DNA of 64,000 nt from Fen-1359 sp963710355 (GCA_963710355.1 CAVPZU010000003.1:992001-1056000), one strand, 5' to 3'; positions 8,416 through 18,148 are shown, counted from the stretch's first letter. Numbers and translations: made by a program. Notes: a model not told the origin generated them from the letters alone.

Positions 8416-10059
8416 TTATTGCTTCTCTTTGGAAAAGCGGTAGCGATTTGTGATAGGAAGTTTCAGGTCGGCGCCGAAGGCCCTCGGGGTGATTTTGATT
8501 GCGGGCGGAGATTGTCTGCGTTTGAATTCACTGCGATGCATCATATCGACGATGCCATTGACCGCCTCTCTTGGCAGGCCGGATTTGACAAGCAGTTTTA
8601 CAGACTGCTCTTCTTCGACAAGGCCGGCAAGAATTTTGTCGAGCAGATCATAATCAGGCAGGGCGTCGCTGTCCTTCTGGCCAGGCCTAAGCTCCGCCGA
8701 AGGCGCTCGTTCGATTACAGAAGCGGGAATAATATGCTTGTTGTTTATCTTGTTTATGTGTTTGGCCAGCCTGTAGACGACCGTTTTTGGCACATCTCCT
8801 ATTACTGCCAGCCCGCCGGCTGCATCGCCGTAAAGCGTTGTATATCCCGTTGCCGCTTCGCTCTTGTTGCCGCTTGACAAAACAAGAAAACCAAACTGGT
8901 TACTCAGCGACATCAAAATTGTGCACCGGGTTCTCGCCTGCAGATTCTCATAAGCGACACCTCTGTCGTTCCAGCCCGGGGCATCCTGCAGAATCTTGTC
9001 AAATTGCTCCAGGACAGGTTCAATCGGGATGGCAAGAAAACTGATGCCGAGGTTTTTCGCCACGCTTTCAGCGTCTTTTATCGTCTGCTCGCTGTTAAAT
9101 TTGGATGGCATTGTTATGCCGCTCACCTGTTTCGGGCCGAGGGCCGCTGCTGCAATTGCGGCCACAACAGATGAATCTATCCCTCCGCTAAGCCCCACAA
9201 GTGCGCCTGTAAAACCATTCTTCAGATAGTAGTCTTTTGTCCCCAGAATCAGAGCGCGGTAGATTTCGTCAATCACATCGATAGATTCCTGTCTGGTCGG
9301 CTGCAGCAGATTAACGGCAATCGCATTTTTTTGAGGAACAATGTCGGCGGTAAAAAAGTCTTCTTCAAACGCCTTTGCACCGCCGACGATAATGCCGTCA
9401 GGGTTGCAGATAAAACTCCTGCCGTCAAAAACCAGCCCGTCCTGACCGCCGACGAGATTACAGTAGCACAGACAGCAGGAAAATCTTTTTGCACAATCGG
9501 CAGCTATTTGTTGTCTTTGAATGAATTTGCCTGTATGAAACGGCGATGCGGCAATGTTGACTATCACCTCGAATCGGCTGACGTCTTTTAAAGATGTGCC
9601 GAGCCAACCTATGTCCCAGATATCGCGACAAATGGTGACGGCAATATTCAAACCTTTAACGTTTATCACGAGTGGCTCGTTGCCACAACTGAAGTATTTT
9701 TGCTCGTCAAAAAAACCCGAACAGGGCAGCTGGACCTTGCGATATACCGCCTTGACGAAGCCGTCTCGCAGAACGGCAGCCGAATTGAAAATGTTGCCGT
9801 TCGCATTTTCCGGAAAACCAATGATTGTTGTAATCTCTGGACAATCTGCGGCAAGATGTTCGAGCGTCCTTTGAACATCTTCCAGAAAGTCGGAGCTGTT
9901 CAGCAGGTCAAGCGGCGGATAGCTGCTCAACGTCAGCTCCGGAAAAACCAGAAGGTCAACATCCTGCCCGACCGCCTCGGCATAAATCTGCCTAATCTTA
10001 TCGGTATTGCCCGCCAGGTCGCCCAGACAGGCGTCAATTTGTCCCAGCCCGATACGCAT
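8416..10059 (-). CDS. nadE: Glutamine-dependent NAD+ synthase
   Basis: A 547-residue two-domain enzyme that makes NAD+ from deamido-NAD+ using ATP and glutamine. The N-terminal nitrilase-type amidase has the triad Glu41 (FPELTLSSYP), Lys108 (YRKVQLPC) and Cys144 (ICRDIWD). The C-terminal synthetase has the ATP-pyrophosphatase loop SGGIDSS (291-297), followed by PSKFNSEQTIKDAE, and LSSGNKSEAATGY. Length and order are those of the family. A degenerate copy of the window palindrome at about 8692-8708 is translated as APSAELRPGQ, close to the C-terminus where family sequence is also found, so it does no visible harm. The start codon touches the end of the upstream gltB remnant frame. Confidence 0.96.
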   Translation of the reverse strand: MRIGLGQIDACLGDLAGNTDKIRQIYAEAVGQDVDLLVFPELTLSSYPPLDLLNSSDFLEDVQRTLEHLAADCPEITTIIGFPENANGNIFNSAAVLRDGFVKAVYRKVQLPCSGFFDEQKYFSCGNEPLVINVKGLNIAVTICRDIWDIGWLGTSLKDVSRFEVIVNIAASPFHTGKFIQRQQIAADCAKRFSCCLCYCNLVGGQDGLVFDGRSFICNPDGIIVGGAKAFEEDFFTADIVPQKNAIAVNLLQPTRQESIDVIDEIYRALILGTKDYYLKNGFTGALVGLSGGIDSSVVAAIAAAALGPKQVSGITMPSKFNSEQTIKDAESVAKNLGISFLAIPIEPVLEQFDKILQDAPGWNDRGVAYENLQARTRCTILMSLSNQFGFLVLSSGNKSEAATGYTTLYGDAAGGLAVIGDVPKTVVYRLAKHINKINNKHIIPASVIERAPSAELRPGQKDSDALPDYDLLDKILAGLVEEEQSVKLLVKSGLPREAVNGIVDMMHRSEFKRRQSPPAIKITPRAFGADLKLPITNRYRFSKEKQ

Positions 10060-10172
10060 TAAAAAAGCCCCATATCTGCAAAATCAGCATTGCTTCGATA
10101 CATTCTAAAAGATGTTGTTCCAGACTCAAGGGTTTTTTCTGCAGGGGGATTTTCTAAATTTTGTTTTGCTGT

Positions 10173-10412
10173 CGGACCATCCCACGGCTCCATAATGGTG
10201 GCGTGATACTCGTAAAATGCCCGCTTATCTGTGCTGATGTGATAACTCTGTCCAAATGCCTCCGGAATCATCATCATTATCGAATGAGGCATACTTCTGC
10301 CTGCTCGAATCAAAAGTTCGACCGTATTGTCAAAACATTCCGAATCGCTGCCTGTGGGCGTCAGGATAGGATTCAGGTCGCTTATGCTGCCGCCCAAAAG
10401 GGGGCTTTCCAT
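10173..10412 (-). pseudogene. gltB: Remnant of glutamate synthase large subunit
   Basis: About 80 residues match the glutaminase domain of GltB: MESPLLGGSI, the GSDSECFDNTVELLIRAGRS segment, MPHSIMMMIPEAF, and KRAFYEYHATIMEPWDGP. A stop codon stands a few codons upstream and the sequence after WDGP is unrelated, so this is an internal slice of a gene of about 1500 codons. On its 5' side it is cut off by the 21-bp tandem repeat at 10416. No other gltB part is seen in the window. Confidence 0.85.
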
Positions 10413-10415
10413 CTT

Positions 10416-10499
10416 GGCGTTGTGAGGTTACAGTATGGCATTGTAAGGTTACATCGTGATGTTGCAGGATTACATCGCGGCGTTGTAAATGGGCAAATG
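10416..10499. repeat. 21-bp tandem repeat, four units (locus 1)
   Basis: Four units of exactly 21 bases begin at 10416, 10437, 10458 and 10479; the second starts GGCATTGTAAGGTTACAT. The units are degenerate. A matching four-unit array is at 12588-12671. Both arrays are followed by a shared atgggcaa(a/g)tgct(g/a)ctctgc phrase. Confidence 0.85.
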
Positions 10500-10506
10500 C
10501 TGCTCT

Positions 10507-10541
10507 GCCCCCGCAGCTTCTTGCGAAGCAAGAGCGGGGGC
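10507..10541. repeat. GC-rich hairpin
   Basis: Stem gcccccgc / gcgggggc around an inner hairpin (cttcttgcgaagcaag). It lacks a T-run, so it is more likely a dispersed repeat than a terminator. A related stem forms the terminator at 60731. Confidence 0.6.
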
Positions 10542-11007
10542 TACAAAGCACGAGAAGGCTGGTAAGTCGTTTATTTTAAGCTTGCCCTGAGCGTAGTCGA
10601 ATGGGGCAGTTAGGCGAATAATCGCAAAAAGGGCAACAAAGATTTCACCACAAAGACGCTGTTTAAGGCGGCGGATAGGAAGTATCGAAAAAATAAAAGG
10701 CAATTCGAGTAAGATTTTGGTATAATGATGCAATTAGAAGGCTTGTTCGTCCTTCGTAGTCTCGTGCTTCGTAGCGTACTTCCACCCTCTGTAGCAGAGC
10801 TTACTGCGGAGGACTGGTCGTAGCGTAGCAACTACGGAGAATGAAGTTGCGTAGCCAGGCGTTTAACATGGGAAATCCCATGTTACACAAACAGCTTGGG
10901 TATTTGCGGTATAATGAAACATTTGTATCTTTTCAGAAAGCGACTTTAGATAGCAAGTTAAACATTGAGTAGAAATTACACAAAGAGTAAACAAAGAAGA
11001 GTATTGC
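10542..11007. other. Gene-free, repeat-rich spacer
   Basis: No gene is seen. It contains cttgccctgagcgtagtcga (10581-10600), a phrase of a type common between genes in many bacteria, a stretch rich in 'cgtagcgtagc' motifs (10750-10860), and a palindrome aacatgggaaatcccatgtt at 10866-10885. The promoter of the phosphatase gene should lie at its right end. Confidence 0.5.
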
Positions 11008-11676
11008 ATGATGGCTAACGGTCATTTACAGCAATGGTTGAAATCAATACTTATCCGAAGCAGGTTTTGTTCGGTGTGCCTTGCTATCCTGCTGATTGGA
11101 GGCGGAATTTGGGTCTGGGAGAGCATAATTAAGGATCGTGTTATTCCTAAAAATTTCGGTGTGGTGCAGAAAGGTCAGCTCTATCGTAGCGGCCTTCTTT
11201 CCGCGGCACTGGTGAAAAAGGTCCTATTGAAATACAAAATTAAAGTCATCATCAACCTGGCAGCCGATTCACCAGACAACCGCAACCAAAAAACAGAAAA
11301 GCAGGCCGCTGCCGAATTGGGTATCGAAAGATTAACGTTCCCGCTACGAGGTGATGGCACAGGTGACATTAACAACTATGCCCGAGCCATCGCGGCAATA
11401 GTCCAGGCAAAGCAGGAGCACAAACCAGCGATGGTGCACTGTATTGCAGGAGTGCAACGTACCGGCGGGGTGATTGCTGCGTATCGGCTGCTGGTCGAGC
11501 AGAAGGACCCGTCTTTTGTCTATCGAGAGTTTACACATTATGATTGGGATCCCTGGAACGATACAGCATTGATGAAGTATGTCAATAGTCATATGGAAGA
11601 ACTGGCTGCGCTGCTTAAAAAAACGGGTGTCATTATTGAGGTCCCCGACCCACTGCCGGTCTTTGGACCCTCGTAA
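11008..11676 (+). CDS. Membrane-anchored tyrosine/dual-specificity phosphatase
   Basis: A 222-residue protein with one N-terminal membrane helix (about residues 20-38) and a phosphatase domain. The Cys-x5-Arg loop is complete: HCIAGVQRTG, with nucleophile Cys145 and Arg151. RSGLLSAALVKKVLLKYKIK and VIINLAADSP are typical of the atypical dual-specificity/Tyr_phosphatase family, and an Asp in GDGTGD (116-120) may be the general acid. The anchor suggests a place in the inner membrane with the domain on either face. Substrate is unknown; phospholipid, inositol phosphate or protein are all possible for this family. It stands alone between repeat-rich spacers. Confidence 0.85.
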   Translation: MMANGHLQQWLKSILIRSRFCSVCLAILLIGGGIWVWESIIKDRVIPKNFGVVQKGQLYRSGLLSAALVKKVLLKYKIKVIINLAADSPDNRNQKTEKQAAAELGIERLTFPLRGDGTGDINNYARAIAAIVQAKQEHKPAMVHCIAGVQRTGGVIAAYRLLVEQKDPSFVYREFTHYDWDPWNDTALMKYVNSHMEELAALLKKTGVIIEVPDPLPVFGPS

Positions 11677-11870
11677 CACAAGAACCGATATTTCCTACTA
11701 AAAAATCACGTTGAATAAAATAACCTCAAGGTATAAACTATACAGTGGTTGATACTACGGCGCAACTAACCATAAATATTTGTTTAATCCGTGTAATCAG
11801 CGTAATCCGTGGTTTCATTTTTCTTTAACCGCGGATTTCACAGATTTCGCCGACTTTTTTATAAACCTGG

Positions 11871-12022
11871 ATTTCCCATATGTATCCGCCGTTCGTCTGG
11901 CGGATTACAATTGTGCATCTGGTACTGATTTGTTAGTATAGGGTCCGAGAACTCGAATATCGCGTTATAGCGATAAATAAATCCGGCGAAGGTTCGCCGA
12001 GTAATATGGTGATGGCGGTTTT
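11871..12022. repeat. 152-bp dispersed repeat, copy 1
   Basis: It aligns without gaps with 43200-43351. Both begin with a TCCGCC-type palindrome (gtatccgccgttcgtctggc) and end at gccgagtaatayggtgatgg. The two copies differ by scattered substitutions, so they are old relatives rather than a fresh copy. No open reading frame of note runs through it. Confidence 0.85.
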
Positions 12023-12053
12023 ATAAAATTGAAATTTTAAAAGCGAAGAAGTT

Positions 12054-12650
12054 GTGGACCCAAATTCAACAACTTTTATAAAGACATTATGCGACAATGG
12101 CATCGGTTTCATTACTGCAGGAATTAGTTTTATCGTTCCAGTTTTTTCTTCACTTCTCGGTGCTATCGTAGGTGGTTCTATTGCTGCACGGGCTACAAGA
12201 AAATCTGTTGAACAGATTTTCCAGAATGATCTTGAAAAGTGAAATAAGGAAAAACAGGAAAACTTACAAGGCTTATACAGGGCAATAAAAAGTGAATTAA
12301 ACACTCTCTGGACAAGGTATAATGAAGGAGCAGGCAAAGACATTGAGAATCTTGAAGATGGCCGGCCTTTACTGATGTATTATCCTTTGACGCAGGACTA
12401 TTTCACAGTGTATCAATCAAATGCACATCTTATTGGAGAAATTCAAAATGAGGATTTAAGGGGACTCATAATTCTGACATACAGTGCAGCAAAGGGGGTT
12501 GTGGATTCCTATAGATATAACAATCACATTGTTGAGAAACATGAACACTGGGACTGGGTCGCAGCAGAAACTAAAAATCCCTTACATGTCGTTGCTGGTT
12601 TACATTACGATATTACAGGCTTACATTATGGCATTGTAAGCTTACATTGA
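12054..12650 (+). pseudogene. Hypothetical membrane protein interrupted by an in-frame TGA
   Basis: From the GTG at 12054 the reading gives about 62 residues with one membrane helix (GIGFITAGISFIVPVFSSLL and AIVGGSIAAR), a TGA at 12240-12242, and then, in the same frame, about 135 further residues (NKEKQENLQGLYRAIKSEL onward) of soluble, well-formed protein. A change from TGG or CGA would explain the stop. The final residues run into the 21-bp tandem repeat, which here encodes a seven-residue repeat (GLHYDIT, GLHYGIV). I do not recognise the family. Composition is more AT-rich than the housekeeping genes. Confidence 0.65.
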
Positions 12651-12671
12651 GGCATTGTACCTGCCTGCCGG
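12588..12671. repeat. 21-bp tandem repeat, four units (locus 2)
   Basis: Units start at 12588, 12609, 12630 and 12651 (third unit begins GGCATTGTAAGCTTACAT). The first three are inside the 3' end of the interrupted gene and encode heptapeptide repeats. Related array at 10416-10499. Confidence 0.85.
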
Positions 12672-12715
12672 CAGGCAGGAATGGGCAAGTGCTACTCTGC
12701 GAAGTAGCTTCTGGC

Positions 12716-13027
12716 CTTCGCAGCCGCTTCGGCGGGTGGAAAATGTCAGTTAATAATAAAAAGGTATATGATGATGAAAAGGAGTATTTACGATTCTAAA
12801 AGCCTGTTTTTATTGACATTAGGGGTGATATTTGGTTTTTCAGGTTTTGTTTTAGCAAATCAGGGGGATCTTAATGGGGATGGGTATGGGATAAGAATAA
12901 ATAGGGACAGTGGGGTATATATAAGTTAGGGTTGCTTTATAAGGTGTTTACCCTGGATTTTGTCAAATTTTAGATAGATTATCAGTGCTATATTGGGAAA
13001 AGTCATCATACAGGGTGGTTTAGTTTA
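12716..13027. repeat. Direct repeat, left copy (flanks the first CotH gene)
   Basis: It matches 18229-18557 almost base for base, from cttcgcagccgcttcggcgg to cagggtggtttagttta. The right copy has an extra 17 bases (aaaaaaagcagggtggt), a short tandem duplication. Each copy contains an orphan signal-peptide/dockerin start. Confidence 0.9.
12768..12929 (+). pseudogene. Orphan 5' end of a dockerin-bearing exported protein, copy 1
   Basis: It reads MMMKRSIYDSKSLFLLTLG, VIFGFSGFVLANQGDLNGDG and then leaves the gene. The first 40 residues are nearly those of the two GH16 proteins at 24902 and 27673 (signal peptide plus first half of an EF-hand loop). At ggggatgggtatg the sequence switches to ggataagaataaat, the same joint sequence that occurs between genes at 24365. 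A stop follows at 12927. Confidence 0.85.
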
Positions 13028-13209
13028 TGGAAAAAGCCCTGAGTTTGAGCGGTAATTAAATTGACTAACAACTGAAAACGTGCTAATATAGGCGGTGTGT
13101 ATTCTTACACGAGAATATAGTAGCTCTATGCTCAGAAAAACTGGCCGAGGTGTACAGGCCCGAGTTCCGTTGGTGTTGCATTCCAGCAGCAGACGTATAG
13201 AGGACAGGA
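12930..13209. other. Spacer ahead of the first CotH gene
   Basis: No gene is seen. The left part belongs to the direct repeat. A gaggacagg stretch ends one base before the ATG at 13210 and should serve as ribosome binding site, with gagg at eight to ten bases distance. Confidence 0.5.
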
Positions 13210-16200
13210 ATGGCTTTTAGAAATCTGGCCATATTGAGTTTGGTATTAATCCTTGCAATAGGCACACCTTCTTACGCGGCGCCATATCTTGGTTCTCCAT
13301 CTGCTATTCCCGGAAAAATCGAAGCGGAAAATTACGATACGGGCGGTGAAGGCGTTGCGTATCATGATACAGATGCGGGAAACAGCGGTGGTCAATATCG
13401 TCCCACTGAAGGCGTCGATATAGAATCCTGCAGTGATACCGGAGGCGGTTATAACGTCGGCTGGACAAATGCCGGCGAATGGCTCGAATACACCGTCAAT
13501 GTAAGCACGGCTGGAACTTACAACATCGAAACTCGGGTTGCATCGGCATCAGCGGGTGGAACTTGCTATATCGAATTTAATGGTGTAAACAAAACCGGCA
13601 ATATCACTGTGCCTGTCACCGGAGGCTGGCAAAACTGGACAACGGTCAATGCGACCGCCATTTTATCTGCCGGCACTCAGATAATGCGATTTTATGAAGT
13701 AACAAGCGGATACAATGTTAATTACTTTAACATCACAGCTGCTTCGACTGTTACTGTACCTAATGTTGTAGGTCAGGCACAGGTAACCGCACAATCAAAT
13801 ATTACCGGCGCAAATCTTACGGTGGGGGCAGTGACCAACATGTTCAGTAATACAGTCACTATGGGCGATATAATCAGTCAATATCCAGTGGGCGGTACAA
13901 TAGTTCCAGCTGGTACACCGGTGAATTTTGTGGTATCCAAGGGTTCGTCGACGTTTGGGTTGAGTGAACTTGGAGCATTTGTTGAGCACTGGCTTGGCAG
14001 CGGCTGCGGGACATGCGGCGGGGCGGACTTAAGCGGCGATGGCAATGTGGATTTTAAAGATTTCGCAATGCTTGCCGCGAACTGGCTGGTTGACCGGAAT
14101 CCTGCTACGGTAGTTATTAATGAGTTTATGGCATCGAATAAGAAAACGATAGCTGACTCACAGGGAGAGTATGACGACTGGATTGAACTATATAATTATG
14201 GCACTAAAATGGTTGATATGGGCGGGATGTATATCGCGGACGACAGCCATTTATGGCAGATTCCAGCTGGCGTTAGTTTGAATGCCGGTGGCTATCTACT
14301 TATATGGGCAGATGATGCCGGTGCCGGCACGGGGCTGCATGCAAGTTTCAAACTTAGCGCCAGCGGTGACCAGGTAAGATTATTCAAATCCGATGGCACA
14401 ACATTGATTGATAGTATTACTTTCGGCGTTCAGACCACGGATATTTCGTACGGACGTTATCCCGACGGCAGCAGTAGTTGGTATGATATGAGTACACCTA
14501 CCCCCCTCCAGCCAAACAATAGAACTTATCTCGGTGCTGTAGCTGATATAGAATTCAGTCATTATCGTGGCTTTTACAGTTCTTCCATTAATGTCGGTAT
14601 CATTTGCGATACTCCTGACGCAAAAATACATTATACCCTTGATGGTAGTGAACCGACAGAAAGCAGCACTTTATATACAAGTCCTATTTTAATTAGCAGT
14701 ACCACATGTCTTCGAGCAAAAGCCTTCAAAGACGGATGGATGCCTACTAATATTGGCACACAGACATATATCTTCCTCGCTGATGTGATAACTCAGTCAC
14801 CTACTGGCAGTGCGCCTGGTCCGGGATGGCCTACAGGCTTGGTTAATGGCCAGATGATAGACTATGGTATGGACCCGGATGTGGTCTATGATAGCCGGTA
14901 TGTGGGATTGGTTGATGACGCACTGCTGGCAATACCTACAATTTCGTTAGTGACAGACTTAGATAATTTGTTCGATCCTTCGACTGGTATTTATGTAAAC
15001 GCGGCAGAGGATGGTGATTTGTGGGAAAGACCTGCATCAGTAGAGTTAATCAACCCCGATGGCAGCGAAGGTTTCCAGATTGACGCCGGCCTTCGTATCC
15101 GCGGAGGTTGGAGCCGTCATCCGGAAAACCCTAAACATGCATTCCGGTTATTCTTTAGGAGCGAGTATGGAAACGCCAAATTGAACTATCCTCTTTTTGA
15201 CAACGAAGGCGTTGACGAGTTTGAGAAAATCGACCTTCGCACAGAAGAAAACTACTCATGGAGCTATTATGGTGATGTTCAAAACACTATGGTACGTGAA
15301 GTTTTCTCTCGTGACGTCCAAGGCCAGATGGGACAGCCTTATACTCGCAGCCGTTATTATCATCTTTATATCAATGGTCAATACTGGGGTATTTATCAGA
15401 CACAGGAACGCCCTGAAGCGAGGTATGCTGCATCATATTTTGGTGGCAATGTAGAAGATTATGATGTGGTAAAAGTTACTGGATGGCCAGACCCATCAAA
15501 CAGAACCGAAGCTACGGATGGTAATCTGGTAGCGTATGAGGCATTTTGGGCAACCGCCAATGCCGGATTCAGCAGCAATACAGCATATTATCAGGCACAG
15601 GGCTTGAATCCTGATGGGACCCGTAACCCTGCTTACAAGGTGCAGTTGGATGTCGACAACCTCATCGATTACATGCTTGGCATTTTTTATTCAGGGGACT
15701 TTGATGCACCTATATCTTGGTTCGGGAGTAATACTACTATAAATAACTTTTATGCGATTTACAATCGCGATGGACAAGAGGGCTGGAAGTTCTTTAGACA
15801 TGATGGCGAACACACATTACTTGCTCATGTCTCTGGGTATGAGCAGAGCATTGATCGAACTGGGCCGTATTCAGCGGGTAGCTGGGTTGGGCAGTTCAAT
15901 CCGCAATGGCTGCATCAGCAGCTTACCGCCAACCCCGAATACGTAATGCGTTTTGCCGACCGAGTGTATAAACACTTCTTCAATGAAGGCCCCTTGAAAG
16001 CATCGGCTGCAGTTAACACTTTTATGTCTCGAAAAAATCAAATCAATTCTGCGATAATAGCGGAGTCGGCACGATGGGGTGATGCCAAGGTTAGCCCCCC
16101 AAGAACAAAGGATGATGATTGGCTTCCCACTATTAACGCTATTGTCAGCAATTTCTTCCCGACACGCACCAGCGTTGTACTTAGCCAGTTAAGAACCAAA

Positions 16201-17985
16201 GGCTGGTATCCTAATATTGACCCTCCTACATTTAATCAGCGCGGCGGTCATGTCAGTGATGGTTTCAGTCTGACTATGACTAATCCTAATGGCACTGGCA
16301 CAATTTATTACACACTCAATGGAATTGACCCGCGTGGGATTGGTGGTACTGTTGTTGGAACTGCTTATACAGTGCCGATTACGTTAAATGCAAGTGTTCA
16401 GGTCAAGGCGAGGATTAAAAGCGGCACAAGCTGGAGTGCCTTAAATACGGTGACGTTTGCGGTAGGGCCGGTAGCGAGTAATCTGCGTATAACTGAACTT
16501 ATGTATCATCCTGAAGATACGGGTAATCCTGATGACCCGAATAAGGAATTTATCGAATTAAAGAATATCGGGGCATCGGCAATTAATCTGAATCTGGTAA
16601 AGTTTACCAATGGGGTGGAATTCACGTTCCCGAACACATCACTAGCGCCCGGCGGATATGTGCTGGTGGTTAAGGACCAGACGGCGTTTGTGGCCAGATA
16701 TGGCAGCGGATTTAATAGTATAATCGCCGGCGAATATAGCGGCAGTCTCAATAACGCCGGTGAGGAAATCAACCTTGTTGATGCTGTGGGGACGAAGATA
16801 CTGGACTTTACATATTCAGACGAGTGGTATCCGATAACTGATGGCAATGACTTTACATTGAATATAATAAACCCTGCTAATCCTGATGTAAATAGCTGGA
16901 ATTTAGAGGAAAGCTGGCAGGCAAGCAATATCAAGGGCGGCAGTCCTGGAGCGGCTTATGCAAGCAATGTTGCTGCCAATGGCGCAGTTGTAATCAATGA
17001 AGTCCTGACTCATCAAGACGACCCTGTTTACGGAGACTGGATTGAATTATATAACACGACGGCTTCGCCAATAAATATCGGCGGGTGGTTCCTTAGTGAC
17101 AATGACGAGAATTTCAAAAAATATGAGATTGCGGCGGGAACAACAATACCAGCTAACGGCTATAAGGTGTTCACAGAAGATGCGAATTTCAGCAATACCG
17201 GCGACGCAGGATGCCATACAGTGTTTGCGTTGAGCGAGCTTGGTGAGCAGGTATTTTTATCTTCGGGCTCGGGAGGGCAGTTGTCCGGCGGTTACAGTAT
17301 AAAGCAGGATTTTGGCGCCATGACCAGAGATGTGACGATTGGAAGGTACACCAAGAGCGCTGCGGCGGGTTATGATGTCGATTTCACGGCGATGGCAAGT
17401 GCGACAAAAGGCGCGGCAAATTCCGGTCCGCTTGTTCCGGATGTGGTCATCAATGAGATTATGTACCATTCGGGAAATCAGTATGACAGGTTGGCAGAAT
17501 ATATTGAATTATATAACCGCAGCGGCAGTACGGTTAAATTGTACGATGTTAATAATCCAACAAATACATGGAAGTTCACGAATGGAATAGACTTTACATT
17601 TCCCGCAGGAGTCACGCTGGGGCCTGGTAAATATTTGCTGGTATCGCGGTGCAATCCGACAATATTCAGGACGGTTTACAGTGTGCCGTCTGATGTGAAT
17701 GTTTTTGGGCCGTTTGCGAATGGTACAGCGTTAGCTAATGACGGCGAGAAGGTGGAACTTTCCAAGCCTGAAACACCGGAACCAGATGGTTATGTGCCGT
17801 ATATCCGTGTTGAGCAGGTGAACTATAGCGATGGTTCGCATCCTGCGGCTGGCGCGGTTAGTGACCCCTGGCCGACAACACCAGATGGCGGCGGGAAATC
17901 GCTTGGCCGCAAGGTACCGGGTAATTACGGCAATGATGTTGACAACTGGCAGGCGGTAACACCTTCGCCGGGTGTTGCTAATTAA
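13210..17985 (+). CDS. Giant secreted CotH/lamin-tail protein with CBM6 (CotH-A)
   Basis: A 1591-residue exported modular protein. Order: signal peptide (1-24); CBM6 carbohydrate-binding domain (about 30-177; IEAENYDTGGEGVAYHDTD, VGWTNAGEWLEYTVNV); PASTA-like domain (180-247; VPNVVGQAQVTAQSNI); a paired EF-hand/dockerin-like segment (250-295; GGADLSGDGNVDFKDFAML); LTD-1 (300-433; VVINEFMASN, DDWIELYN); chitobiase C-terminal-like domain (444-523); CotH kinase-like domain (about 575-990; GLRIRGGWSR, YYHLYINGQYWGIYQTQE, GWKFFRHDGEH); a second chitobiase-like domain (1007-1085); and three more LTDs to the end. CotH domains are atypical protein kinases of spore coats and secreted proteins; substrate here is unknown. 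From 16312 to past the stop it is identical to CotH-B. It probably binds glycan and sits on the cell surface or is released. Confidence 0.85.
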   Translation: MAFRNLAILSLVLILAIGTPSYAAPYLGSPSAIPGKIEAENYDTGGEGVAYHDTDAGNSGGQYRPTEGVDIESCSDTGGGYNVGWTNAGEWLEYTVNVSTAGTYNIETRVASASAGGTCYIEFNGVNKTGNITVPVTGGWQNWTTVNATAILSAGTQIMRFYEVTSGYNVNYFNITAASTVTVPNVVGQAQVTAQSNITGANLTVGAVTNMFSNTVTMGDIISQYPVGGTIVPAGTPVNFVVSKGSSTFGLSELGAFVEHWLGSGCGTCGGADLSGDGNVDFKDFAMLAANWLVDRNPATVVINEFMASNKKTIADSQGEYDDWIELYNYGTKMVDMGGMYIADDSHLWQIPAGVSLNAGGYLLIWADDAGAGTGLHASFKLSASGDQVRLFKSDGTTLIDSITFGVQTTDISYGRYPDGSSSWYDMSTPTPLQPNNRTYLGAVADIEFSHYRGFYSSSINVGIICDTPDAKIHYTLDGSEPTESSTLYTSPILISSTTCLRAKAFKDGWMPTNIGTQTYIFLADVITQSPTGSAPGPGWPTGLVNGQMIDYGMDPDVVYDSRYVGLVDDALLAIPTISLVTDLDNLFDPSTGIYVNAAEDGDLWERPASVELINPDGSEGFQIDAGLRIRGGWSRHPENPKHAFRLFFRSEYGNAKLNYPLFDNEGVDEFEKIDLRTEENYSWSYYGDVQNTMVREVFSRDVQGQMGQPYTRSRYYHLYINGQYWGIYQTQERPEARYAASYFGGNVEDYDVVKVTGWPDPSNRTEATDGNLVAYEAFWATANAGFSSNTAYYQAQGLNPDGTRNPAYKVQLDVDNLIDYMLGIFYSGDFDAPISWFGSNTTINNFYAIYNRDGQEGWKFFRHDGEHTLLAHVSGYEQSIDRTGPYSAGSWVGQFNPQWLHQQLTANPEYVMRFADRVYKHFFNEGPLKASAAVNTFMSRKNQINSAIIAESARWGDAKVSPPRTKDDDWLPTINAIVSNFFPTRTSVVLSQLRTKGWYPNIDPPTFNQRGGHVSDGFSLTMTNPNGTGTIYYTLNGIDPRGIGGTVVGTAYTVPITLNASVQVKARIKSGTSWSALNTVTFAVGPVASNLRITELMYHPEDTGNPDDPNKEFIELKNIGASAINLNLVKFTNGVEFTFPNTSLAPGGYVLVVKDQTAFVARYGSGFNSIIAGEYSGSLNNAGEEINLVDAVGTKILDFTYSDEWYPITDGNDFTLNIINPANPDVNSWNLEESWQASNIKGGSPGAAYASNVAANGAVVINEVLTHQDDPVYGDWIELYNTTASPINIGGWFLSDNDENFKKYEIAAGTTIPANGYKVFTEDANFSNTGDAGCHTVFALSELGEQVFLSSGSGGQLSGGYSIKQDFGAMTRDVTIGRYTKSAAAGYDVDFTAMASATKGAANSGPLVPDVVINEIMYHSGNQYDRLAEYIELYNRSGSTVKLYDVNNPTNTWKFTNGIDFTFPAGVTLGPGKYLLVSRCNPTIFRTVYSVPSDVNVFGPFANGTALANDGEKVELSKPETPEPDGYVPYIRVEQVNYSDGSHPAAGAVSDPWPTTPDGGGKSLGRKVPGNYGNDVDNWQAVTPSPGVAN

Positions 17986-18148
17986 TAAGTAATATCGTGA
18001 TATAAAAATCAAACGTGAAACAACAGTAAACTCTCATTCTTATCGCCGGCGTTTTCTTAACAATGCCACCCCGCCGAGAGCGAAGAGAACAACAGAAAAT
18101 GGTTCCGGAATCGGCGTGCCGGTCAGCTGGATATTGTCCTGCCAATAG
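16312..18148. repeat. 1837-bp identical repeat, copy 1
   Basis: Identical to 21770-23606 as far as I can compare by eye. It covers the end of the second chitobiase-like domain, three LTDs, the stop codon, the spacer and the 3' end of a PEP-CTERM gene. The copies are 5458 bp apart. Confidence 0.9.
18040..18148 (-). pseudogene. 3' fragment of a PEP-CTERM gene
   Basis: Minus-strand copy of the last ~36 codons of the gene at 23498-24238: it encodes the PIPEPFSVVLFALGGVALL sorting helix and RKRRR tail, then stops abruptly at 18148, where an LTD fragment begins. It has no start of its own and is carried as the tail of the 1837-bp repeat. Confidence 0.88.

Noticed and set aside
11933..12343. Minus-strand reading through the 152-bp repeat with related peptides in both copies
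   Set aside because: The similarity of the peptides follows from the DNA repeat; stops interrupt and no start site or family is seen.
10416..12671. 21-bp arrays as CRISPR
   Set aside because: Units follow each other without spacers and no cas gene is present.
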